Shown piece by piece: positions 58,216 through 64,000 of a DNA stretch of 64,000 nt (positions are counted from its first letter, which is position 1; each line of letters starts with the position of its first letter). This stretch comes from Lampropedia aestuarii (GTDB taxonomy: Bacteria > Pseudomonadota > Gammaproteobacteria > Burkholderiales > Burkholderiaceae_C). Both the position numbers and the translations under genes were made by a program. The DNA is taken from positions 246,277 through 310,276 of the forward strand of contig NZ_SSWX01000002.1 in the NCBI RefSeq assembly GCF_004803635.1, read 5' to 3'. A model generated the notes under the pieces. The model saw nothing but the letters and a program-made list of their open reading frames with translations, was not told the origin of the DNA and ran no database searches.

Positions 58216-59095
58216 CCATCGCAACAAAAGCGATGGGCACCAAGCGATCGAGCCGCATGCCTCACTCTCTTTAGAACGCCGCATGCAGCAAGCGGCCAAT
58301 AAATGACTGCACTCGCTCTACTACTTGCAAGCCGCCCGGATGGGGTCACGGTGCAGCGATCTGGGAAAGGCCTGGCGAACCCCACACACCGGGGTCATCA
58401 AGAATAGGTAGTTGAGGCGCGGCGCCAAGAAAAGAAAAACCGATGGGTGAAGACGACCCAGCACAACGGTCATGCTGGTTGGAATCCCGGCCTGGTCTTC
58501 GCAAGAGGGCCATCAAGAATGCTCGCACTGGCAGCAATGCCCGGCGGATAAGAGCTGCGGGCATTCTTGAGAGGAGTAGATAGGTTGAGGCGGCGATGAT
58601 GCAGCTGGTGATGAATTTAGCGGGAAAGCGGACTGGTTGCCCAGTCCGCCCCACACGGTCACAGCATAGAAATGATGAATGCAAAAATGCGCAAGCACGC
58701 AGCAACATCAATTTTTATGCTCACCTTCACTTGGACTTTCATGGAGTGATCCCTGAAAAGTCCCGTGGCCACGGGACGGTTAATCCCGCTGAACTTATTA
58801 CGCGCTTTTGCTAGCGCGGCCAGATGCTTACCTAGGATGGGCTTCTGGCATCGGCTTAATGTTGGCGTGCAATACCCTTGTCGCCGAGCAGGCAGCCTGC
58901 ATGGCACCGCCATGCAGATTGCATACCAACACCGCACCTTAAGCGGCTTGACAGGCCGCAGTGCGCTGCGTCTACAGCGCATTGTGATTGTCGCAGATTC
59001 GCTGCCTCAACCTATCTATTTCTTGACTACAAGAACGCCAGCAAATCAATGGCTTTTTATTCTGGCCCTCAGCAAAACAGCTCGCGGGCCTTTTT
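58216..59095 (+). ncRNA. Candidate large structured non-coding RNA
   Basis: About 880 bases from the strong rightward promoter to a terminator, with no credible plus-strand gene. Complementary segments: 58216-58222/58230-58236 (7 bp); 58513-58522/58561-58570 (10 bp); 58571-58596/58999-59024 (26 bp with four G-U pairs, closing a 400-base domain); 58628-58636/58641-58649 (9 bp, TTGC loop); 58760-58777 (18-bp palindrome); 58861-58873/58918-58930 enclosing 58897-58904/58910-58917; 58943-58947/58955-58959; 58960-58968/58975-58983 (9 bp). Size and phage location recall the large ornate RNAs (GOLLD, ROOL), but no family match is claimed. An antitermination leader is the alternative. Confidence 0.65.
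59064..59095 (+). terminator. Terminator-like hairpin at the end of the structured RNA
   Basis: GGCCC (59064-59068) and GGGCC (59086-59090) followed by TTTTT. It stands 16 bases before the first rightward coding gene. Confidence 0.6.
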
Positions 59096-59110
59096 CATTT
59101 CAGGGGCTTC

Positions 59111-59398
59111 ATGGACGAAGAAAACACACAAAGCGCCAGTACCAAGAAAGGCATCAATTCCCTGAGTGATGATGAATTTCAGCGATTTATCAGTACTGGC
59201 AAAACAATGAACATCAAGCAGATAAATGCAAGGCTTGGTGGCCCTTTCGTCACTGCAGGACTGATTGAAACCCTTCGAATCGAGTCCCGCAAAGAGCGGG
59301 CTGCAACACACATCGCGGCAGATCACTTTCACAAGCTGGCCGCCCGGCTCGCTGCACACATCCTTACGCAATCTGGCCGCTCCACTGAGGAAGCCTGA
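59111..59398 (+). CDS. Hypothetical early protein
   Basis: A 95-residue protein, helical, with a middle (FQRFISTGKTMNIKQINARLGGPFVTAGLIETLRIE) that could hold a small helix-turn-helix. AGGGGC precedes the ATG. It is the first protein gene of the rightward operon. No family is recognised. Confidence 0.6.
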   Translation: MDEENTQSASTKKGINSLSDDEFQRFISTGKTMNIKQINARLGGPFVTAGLIETLRIESRKERAATHIAADHFHKLAARLAAHILTQSGRSTEEA

Positions 59399-59409
59399 TT
59401 TACCCACCT

Positions 59410-59435
59410 GCCCGCATTACGCGGGCTTTCTTTTT
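59410..59435 (+). terminator. Terminator-like hairpin between rightward genes
   Basis: GCCCGC/GCGGGC (59410-59415 and 59421-59426) and a T-rich tract. It precedes the ribosome site of the gene at 59445. Confidence 0.75.
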
Positions 59436-59444
59436 GGAGGCCAC

Positions 59445-59864
59445 ATGGCTCAAAAACTCATAAACCCCACCAAGAAGGTGGATCGCAAATCGTTTAGCGA
59501 ATTCCTCAGTGCACTGCCCGACCTAGAGGCAGAGCTGACTGATGCGCTGAATGACATGGTGCACGCCAGCACTGAAACCGGCAAGCTCAGCGAGCTGAAC
59601 TTGAAGATCAAGATGAAGCCCCAGGGGGGCACATCAGGCCAAGTCGAGCTTGATATGGACGTGAAAGCCAAACTGCCCCAGCCTACACGCGGCAAAACCC
59701 TCATGTTCGCCACCCCAGACAACAACCTGCAGCGCGAGAACCCAAAGCAGCAAACGCTGGAAGGCCTGCGCACACCAGACCAGGAGGCGCAGGCCCAAAC
59801 CATGGCGGCACTGCGCAAAGCGCCAGCCGATGACGCTAAGGCACCCCTGCGCGCCGTCAACTAA
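59445..59864 (+). CDS. Hypothetical protein upstream of the DUF2303 gene
   Basis: A 139-residue acidic protein (PTKKVDRKSFSEFLSALPDLEAELTDALNDMVHASTETGKLSELNLKIKMKP), with a low-complexity C terminus (Gln, Ala, Pro). Genes of this look are often paired with DUF2303 genes in phages. TTGGAGG lies before the ATG; the longer reading from 59265 crosses the preceding gene. Function unknown. Confidence 0.6.
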   Translation: MAQKLINPTKKVDRKSFSEFLSALPDLEAELTDALNDMVHASTETGKLSELNLKIKMKPQGGTSGQVELDMDVKAKLPQPTRGKTLMFATPDNNLQRENPKQQTLEGLRTPDQEAQAQTMAALRKAPADDAKAPLRAVN

Positions 59865-59894
59865 TTTCCAACCGTCCATTTCATAGGAGATCCC

Positions 59895-60749
59895 ATGGAT
59901 CTGAACGAAACCAATACCGAGACAGTCGCTAAGGATGTCTTGGCTGCTTGCAATCAATCAATCCGCGAAGTCGGCGGAACGCCACTCATGGTTTTGCCCG
60001 CAGGCTTCACCGTGGCCAATTTGAGTAAATACCTCGACAAACCCACGCGCAAGAGCGGCACAACTGTGCTCAACGATGCTGCATCCTTCATTGCCGTGGT
60101 TGTGGAGCAGAAAGGCGCACAAACGCACTTGTTCAGCACAATCAGCCCGCCCTCCTTCACGGCCGTGTTCAATTCAAATGCGGGTGAAGCGGGCTATGGC
60201 GACCACCGTGCCACCTACAACGCCCCAATCTCGCCCGAGTGGGGTGAGTGGACGAAGGTGGACAAAAAGCACATGAACCAGGTGGAAATGGCGCAGTTCC
60301 TAGAGGCCAATATGGTCGATGTTGTGCATATCGCGGCTGATCTGCCAAACCGCGAGCTTGGCAGCCCGGACGGTGCAACACTGTTGGAAATCTGCCGTGC
60401 GCTGGAAGCCAAGAAGAACGTGGAATTCAAGAGCGCCGTGCGCCTGGGCGATGGCTCCACCCAATTCACCTACAACGAAGAAGTGCGAGGTACAGCATCC
60501 GTTGCGGGCGGCACTCTGGAAATCCCTGCTCAATTCTCCATCGGCGTGCCGGTGTTTGAGAACGGCGAGAAGTACCGCCAGGACGTGCATTTCCGCTACC
60601 GCATTCAGGAAGGCGGCAAGCTGGTGATGTGGATCGAGCTGATCCGCGCGCACAAGGTGATTGAGGATGCAGTCAAGCAGATGCGTGCACACATTGCGGA
60701 AGCGACTGCGCTGCCTGTGCTGAACGGTACAGCGCCAGCAGCCCGCTAA
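59895..60749 (+). CDS. DUF2303 (YfdQ-like) protein
   Basis: A 284-residue protein of the DUF2303 family, which includes YfdQ of the E. coli CPS-53 prophage. Typical phrases are TPLMVLPAGFTVANLSKYL, LNDAASFIAVVVEQK and AVFNSNAGEAGYGDHRATY. The C-terminal half is beta-rich. It lies in phage recombination/early regions and its biochemical role is unknown. TAGGAGAT lies before the ATG. Confidence 0.85.
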   Translation: MDLNETNTETVAKDVLAACNQSIREVGGTPLMVLPAGFTVANLSKYLDKPTRKSGTTVLNDAASFIAVVVEQKGAQTHLFSTISPPSFTAVFNSNAGEAGYGDHRATYNAPISPEWGEWTKVDKKHMNQVEMAQFLEANMVDVVHIAADLPNRELGSPDGATLLEICRALEAKKNVEFKSAVRLGDGSTQFTYNEEVRGTASVAGGTLEIPAQFSIGVPVFENGEKYRQDVHFRYRIQEGGKLVMWIELIRAHKVIEDAVKQMRAHIAEATALPVLNGTAPAAR

Positions 60750-60771
60750 TTCACCCAGCTCCATCCACAAG

Positions 60772-60792
60772 CCCGGCCCCGCGCCGGGTTTT
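60772..60792 (+). terminator. Terminator-like hairpin after the DUF2303 gene
   Basis: CCCGGC (60772-60777) and GCCGGG (60783-60788) followed by TTTT. Confidence 0.7.
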
Positions 60793-60859
60793 CTCATGGG
60801 CTATGACCAGAGGGCGCGCGCTGCTAGCCGCGTCCTGTGTTGATACCCCAAACCACCCG

Positions 60860-60886
60860 GCCCGCCATGTTGCGGGCTTTTCTATT
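60860..60886 (+). terminator. Terminator-like hairpin before the 60899 gene
   Basis: GCCCGC (60860-60865) and GCGGGC (60872-60877), then a T-rich tract. Confidence 0.7.
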
Positions 60887-60898
60887 TCTGAGGCATCC

Positions 60899-61087
60899 AT
60901 GCACAAAGACCAAAAATACGAGCCGCCATCGAATTGCTACCAAGGCGTGGAGCTTCGCTTGAACCCAGGCATAGACCCCGAGCGCCTGCGCGCATTCACC
61001 CTCCCCAGCCGCGTGGGCGACCAACTCCACTACCCCGATGGCCGCATTGAGGCCTTCCCTTACCCCAGTAAAGAGGCTAAGCCATGA
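60899..61087 (+). CDS. Small hypothetical early protein
   Basis: A 62-residue protein (MHKDQKYEPPSNCYQGVELRLNPGIDPERLRAFTLPSRVGDQLHYPDGRIEAFP) with a predicted small beta domain. TGAGG precedes the ATG. Its stop overlaps the next start (ATGA). Function unknown. Confidence 0.55.
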   Translation: MHKDQKYEPPSNCYQGVELRLNPGIDPERLRAFTLPSRVGDQLHYPDGRIEAFPYPSKEAKP

Positions 61088-61203
61088 ATGCACCAGCGCC
61101 AGCACCCACCCCGTCAAACGATCCCGTCAAGCGCTGCGCAAGCTGTGGTGCTCCTGTCCCTTCTGAGCCCACTGAGGGTGAAGGCCTGCCCTGTGGGCAT
61201 TGA
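61084..61203 (+). CDS. Tiny zinc-ribbon-like protein
   Basis: A 39-residue protein starting inside the stop codon of the preceding gene (ATGA overlap). After a Pro/Ala-rich start it has CASCG and, near the end, CGH, giving a C-x2-C...C-x-H set able to bind one zinc. The following gene has a good ribosome site, and this short frame fits exactly between them. Confidence 0.55.
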   Translation: MNAPAPAPTPSNDPVKRCASCGAPVPSEPTEGEGLPCGH

Positions 61204-61215
61204 AGGGAGGAAAGC

Positions 61216-61593
61216 ATGTCAGAAAACCAAACACCGCACGGCAATGCACAGCCGATTGAGTCCGTTCTGATTGATGGCACCGCGTATGCCGTGCCCGCGC
61301 CCGTGGCTGCCGAGCTGCTGCGCCTACACCTTCTGCTAAAGGAAGGTGAAAACCCTGTTGCTGGCCAAAGCCGCTTTGGCAGCGAACTATGGGGCTTCTG
61401 CACGCATGAGCACGTTCGCATGGTTCTTGCCAACCCGCGATATGCCGCTGATGGCTATGAGGCTCGATACCTCTATACGCGGCCCCATGTTCCAGCACCC
61501 CCACCACCGCAAGTGAACATCCTTGCTGAAATCGAGCGCCATGCCAAAGCGCACATCATCGAAATCGAAAACTTACTCGCTCGCCGCTTCTGA
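61216..61593 (+). CDS. Hypothetical early protein
   Basis: A 125-residue protein (SVLIDGTAYAVPAPVAAELLRLHLLLKEGE, then ENILAEIERHAKAHIIEIENLLARRF-like C-terminal helix). GGGAGG precedes the ATG. The last codons overlap the next terminator-like hairpin. No function is recognised. Confidence 0.6.
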   Translation: MSENQTPHGNAQPIESVLIDGTAYAVPAPVAAELLRLHLLLKEGENPVAGQSRFGSELWGFCTHEHVRMVLANPRYAADGYEARYLYTRPHVPAPPPPQVNILAEIERHAKAHIIEIENLLARRF

Positions 61594-61605
61594 AGCGGCT
61601 TTTTT
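61583..61605 (+). terminator. Terminator-like hairpin overlapping a stop codon
   Basis: GCCGCTTC (61583-61590) and GAAGCGGC (61592-61599) with T600-T605. It includes the stop of the 61216 gene. Confidence 0.75.
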
Positions 61606-61619
61606 ATTGGAGAAAAGAC

Positions 61620-61781
61620 ATGTCACCAATCTTGAAAGCTGCACTGGTCGCTATCGGGGCAGTCGCCCTTATCGCTGCAATCTGGACAGCGGACGATGAA
61701 GCAAAAGCGCGCCAAGTCGTTGCAGCACTTGTTGCAGAAGCTGAGGCTGGGCGCCTGGTTGCCTATGAGGTTGCCCAATGA
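61620..61781 (+). CDS. Short membrane protein
   Basis: A 53-residue protein with one transmembrane helix (residues 5-22, LKAALVAIGAVALIAAIW) and an acidic then Ala-rich tail. GGAG precedes the ATG, and its stop overlaps the next start (ATGA), supporting that it is translated. Function unknown. Confidence 0.55.
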   Translation: MSPILKAALVAIGAVALIAAIWTADDEAKARQVVAALVAEAEAGRLVAYEVAQ

Positions 61782-62176
61782 GTGAAAGCAACAAACCCGT
61801 CACTTTTGAAGCGTGGCGTATTACGTACCAGTCAGATCAACAAGCCCTGCGTGCACTGTGGACTGCGTTTACTGACCTCCAATCCAGCCATGTTGACCTG
61901 CAGGCTGCTCTCGCTGGCATGACTGGCCGCTACCAAGAACTGCTGCAAGAGCGCAAACCAGCACCGGCACCAGCGCCCATCCAAAAAGTTCAACTCACAA
62001 AAAACCAGCTGGCAGCGGTGATTGACTTCACCGATGAATCAGACGAGGTTGCTATTTACTGGAGTGAGGCTACAACAGCCCCTGAAACCGGCATTGTGAT
62101 TCCAGCTGGCTATCGGGCATACCTTGTCGACCTCCCGGAAGATGGCTTTTTGCCGCTGGGAGACGGTCATGGTTGA
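61778..62176 (+). CDS. Hypothetical early protein
   Basis: A 132-residue protein: a helical N terminus (TYQSDQQALRALWTAFTDLQSSHVDLQAALAGMTGRYQELLQ), a Pro/Ala linker and a C-terminal beta domain (QLAAVIDFTDESDEVAIYWSEA). Overlaps both neighbours. No family is recognised. Confidence 0.55.
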   Translation: MSESNKPVTFEAWRITYQSDQQALRALWTAFTDLQSSHVDLQAALAGMTGRYQELLQERKPAPAPAPIQKVQLTKNQLAAVIDFTDESDEVAIYWSEATTAPETGIVIPAGYRAYLVDLPEDGFLPLGDGHG

Positions 62177-62507
62177 AATCAACTTGTTCGCCCTGCTCAA
62201 CTGGTTTGCGCATGGTTTTTTCTTCGGTTGCGGGTTTGTGGTGGCGGTGATGCTCACTTGCTTGATTTGGCATTTCCTCAAGTGGCTTGGTCTGGATGAC
62301 AAGCCAAAGAAGGCAAATGCCGCGCAACCTGTATCACCAGTGCTTTACGCCAGCCCTGAGCAACTGGCCGCATTCCAAGACAAGGACTCGAAATTCGGTT
62401 CATACCTTCCATTGCGCAAAACGCCCGTAGGCAAATTCACCCAACCTCTCTATACCAGCCCACCAAGCGCCAGCAGCGCGGATAGCCAAGGAGACACTGA
62501 ATCATGA
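62169..62507 (+). CDS. Membrane protein, early operon
   Basis: A 112-residue protein with one or two transmembrane segments near the N terminus (LFALLNWFAHGFFFGCGFVVAVMLTCLIWHFL) and a Pro/Ser-rich soluble tail. The ATG at 62169 follows GGGAG and overlaps the upstream gene; the longer reading from 62124 lacks a ribosome site. Function unknown. Confidence 0.6.
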   Translation: MVEINLFALLNWFAHGFFFGCGFVVAVMLTCLIWHFLKWLGLDDKPKKANAAQPVSPVLYASPEQLAAFQDKDSKFGSYLPLRKTPVGKFTQPLYTSPPSASSADSQGDTES

Positions 62508-63013
62508 ACCGCGAACAGAGACGGCTGGCCGCGAAGCTGGCCAAGAACCCACCCAAACCCCAACGGAGCCGAAAGCTGTTCAGCATAGCGCCGCTCCACA
62601 TGATGAATGACTGCCGCACCTACGCAGAAGGCGAGCTGACTCTTGATCACATCAAGATCCGCACATGCTTTGCCCGATTGCGGGACGGGAGCGGAAACGA
62701 TGATGACTTCAACCGGGTGGCAGTGGCGATCAATTTGGCAAAGGTACGCGCACTTGAGATTGATGAAATCTTGGCCGATAGCATCGAAGTTGCGCAGGAC
62801 GCGATGATGCGCTGCAAAGCCAGATTTTATTCGCATGGACGCTTTGGCTTTGATGGTCCGGGCCTGCAAGCAGTGCTTAATGCACTCGATGCAAACGAAG
62901 AAATCGTGCAAAACAGCTCACCACGGCAAATGGAAAAAGCCCTGCATGTCGTGCGCGACGTGCTCGCTAGTGCGCATCGCAAAGGCCCGCGAATGTCAGA
63001 AATCATCATGTGA
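62504..63013 (+). CDS. Conserved early phage protein
   Basis: A 169-residue, mostly helical, basic protein (MNREQRRLAAKLAKNPPKP, then FARLRDGSGNDDDFNRVAVAINLAKVRALEI). Such proteins recur in early regions of Burkholderiales prophages without known function. It overlaps the preceding stop (ATGA). A terminator-like hairpin follows. Confidence 0.6.
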   Translation: MNREQRRLAAKLAKNPPKPQRSRKLFSIAPLHMMNDCRTYAEGELTLDHIKIRTCFARLRDGSGNDDDFNRVAVAINLAKVRALEIDEILADSIEVAQDAMMRCKARFYSHGRFGFDGPGLQAVLNALDANEEIVQNSSPRQMEKALHVVRDVLASAHRKGPRMSEIIM

Positions 63014-63039
63014 TCGACCATCATGAAATACATACCCGA

Positions 63040-63066
63040 GCCCGCACCAAGCGGGCTTTTAATTTT
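63040..63066 (+). terminator. Terminator-like hairpin before the 63078 gene
   Basis: GCCCGC (63040-63045) and GCGGGC (63051-63056) followed by a T-rich tract. Confidence 0.75.
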
Positions 63067-63077
63067 CTGGAGCCCGC

Positions 63078-63281
63078 ATGCTCAATGAATTCTTGCGCCT
63101 GGCCGGCCTGGCGATGTTCGCTTTCTTGATGTTCTTCGCCGCAATAGTCGCAACAAAACAAACCTTCGGCCAGCAATGCACCAGCACCTACCCCGATAGC
63201 AAAGCACATCAATCTTGGTGCACAACGGTTTTGGCCAGAGGCGTGACACCAGCTTATTTAGTGAAGGATAAAGCGCCATGA
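63078..63281 (+). CDS. Small membrane or secreted protein
   Basis: A 67-residue protein with an N-terminal hydrophobic helix (FLRLAGLAMFAFLMFFAAIVATK) and a short outer part with two Cys (CTSTYPDSKAHQSWC), possibly a disulphide. TGGAG precedes the ATG. Overlaps the next gene by four bases. Function unknown. Confidence 0.55.
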   Translation: MLNEFLRLAGLAMFAFLMFFAAIVATKQTFGQQCTSTYPDSKAHQSWCTTVLARGVTPAYLVKDKAP

Positions 63282-63910
63282 GCGATTACGACCCAACCCA
63301 AGAGAAATTCGACAAGGACATGGCCAATGGCGTCATGGAGGTGCTGCGAGACGATGGGATCTATCGTCATCTGCGCTTTCGCAAGCTGGGCGGTGGCTTT
63401 GTCTGGTTCGACATCGTGACCTGGCCAGGCAGCCTGGTAATCACCGGTGATTGTAAGACCTTCACGTTTCAGCGCTTGGATGACATGTTTGAGTTCTTCC
63501 GCTCAAGCGGCAAGAGCATCAATCCTCAATACTGGCAGGAGAAGGTTGTGGATGGCCGCGACCGCGCTGAGTCGTTTGACTGGGACACATTCCGTGCCCA
63601 AGTCATGGAGGAATTCCAGCAAGGCACCGAGGACTGGGGTTATGACGACCAGCAAGAGGCACGCGAAGCCCTTGAGGTCGACCTCGACACAAGCCCGGAC
63701 GAATTCGGCGGCGTCGATGTCCTGCGCAATTTTGAGCACACGGATAGCCGGGGCGTAATTTTCTCGTTTGACCTGAGCGAAGGAGCGCCCGATGGCAAGA
63801 GCTGGAATTTCCACTACATCTGGTGCTGTCGGGCAATCGTTTGGGCCATTTTTCAGTACGACAAATTGAAGATGGACAAGGCCTTGACTGCATACAAGGG
63901 GTCGATTTGA
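63278..63910 (+). CDS. Hypothetical early phage protein
   Basis: A 210-residue acidic protein. The N-terminal half (HLRFRKLGGGFVWFDIVTWPGSLVITGDCKTFTFQRLDDMFEFFRSSG) is a beta domain seen in several phage early regions. The C-terminal half has Trp/Tyr-rich phrases (SWNFHYIWCCRAIVWAIFQYDKL). The start overlaps the preceding stop (ATGA). Role unknown. Confidence 0.65.
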   Translation: MSDYDPTQEKFDKDMANGVMEVLRDDGIYRHLRFRKLGGGFVWFDIVTWPGSLVITGDCKTFTFQRLDDMFEFFRSSGKSINPQYWQEKVVDGRDRAESFDWDTFRAQVMEEFQQGTEDWGYDDQQEAREALEVDLDTSPDEFGGVDVLRNFEHTDSRGVIFSFDLSEGAPDGKSWNFHYIWCCRAIVWAIFQYDKLKMDKALTAYKGSI

Positions 63911-63913
63911 AGA

Positions 63914-63997
63914 TGACGATTCACATTCGCCCCGCACTTCGCCAGAGGCGCTTTGAGACTTTTCGCGGCTCAAAATACCTGAAATCAGGGATATGAA
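63914..63997 (+). CDS. Possible 27-residue basic peptide at the window edge
   Basis: An ATG three bases after the preceding stop opens a 27-residue Arg-rich frame (MTIHIRPALRQRRFETFRGS). It is complete within the window but too short to judge. It may be a leader or chance frame. Confidence 0.25.
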
Positions 63998-64000
63998 GAA

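Noticed and set aside
58470..58495. tRNA T-arm-like sequence (GGTTGGAATCC)
   Set aside because: The invariant C of GGTTC is replaced and no acceptor, D or anticodon arms can be drawn around it.
58346..58711. 121-residue minus-strand frame in the structured region
   Set aside because: No ribosome site; its sequence is the complement of RNA helices and looks unlike a protein. If it proved conserved as protein, the non-coding RNA proposal would weaken.
1..64000. CRISPR arrays, rRNA or tRNA genes
   Set aside because: No regularly spaced direct repeats of CRISPR type and no recognisable rRNA or tRNA sequence were found by reading; a tRNAscan run was not possible.

Overview
The window is almost entirely one temperate tailed-phage genome (a prophage or integrated plasmid-prophage). 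Base composition, the families present and the general resemblance to Burkholderia and Comamonas phages suggest a betaproteobacterial host (Burkholderiales, probably Comamonadaceae); this is inference. About 0.65 kb of AT-rich DNA without convincing genes precedes a P4-type tyrosine integrase at 657-1934 (+), which marks the left end. The right end lies beyond the window.

Late genes occupy 2.1-49.7 kb and are read leftward (-). From the promoter-proximal end: small and large terminase, P22-like portal, an HNH endonuclease, scaffold, N4-gp56-like capsid protein, decoration and adaptor-like proteins, a 753-aa proline/glycine-rich protein, a 3610-aa multidomain ejected protein, a CsrA-like small protein, a run of tail or tail-hub proteins (two built from short tandem repeats), then holin, SAR endolysin and nested spanins, a Tad2-like anti-Thoeris protein and a short fibre-like protein. 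A podovirus-type virion related in plan to Bcep22-like phages is the best guess. Six copies of a 14-bp motif (consensus CCYGCATAGGGTTT), all on the minus strand, divide the late region into units. Four of them lie at exactly the same distance from a start codon.

An accessory island at 29.4-37.6 kb interrupts the late genes. It holds a lipoprotein, a helicase fused to a PD-(D/E)XK nuclease, a protein with a HEPN-type motif, an IS481-family element with a 6-bp target duplication, a umuDC-like operon and a VapBC45-like toxin-antitoxin pair. Two more morons sit at 44.2 kb and 50.2 kb; the latter looks like an integron gene cassette with its own attC site, preceded by an IS5-type MITE.

The immunity and replication block is at 51.2-58.1 kb: CI-like S24 repressor (+), divergent Cro-like protein (-), then leftward CII-like activator, Rha/KilAC antirepressor, an O-like initiator containing six iterons (a probable origin), a possible helicase loader, a RuvC-like resolvase, a Ref/DUF968-like HNH protein and a winged-helix protein that is a candidate late regulator.

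To the right of cI a strong operator-flanked promoter (58183-58211) drives about 880 nt without a credible gene. This stretch is packed with long complementary segments, including a 26-bp helix closing a 450-nt domain, and ends in a terminator at 59095. It looks like a large structured non-coding RNA. The remaining rightward genes (59.1-64 kb) are small phage proteins, many preceded by a short terminator-like hairpin, which suggests antitermination.
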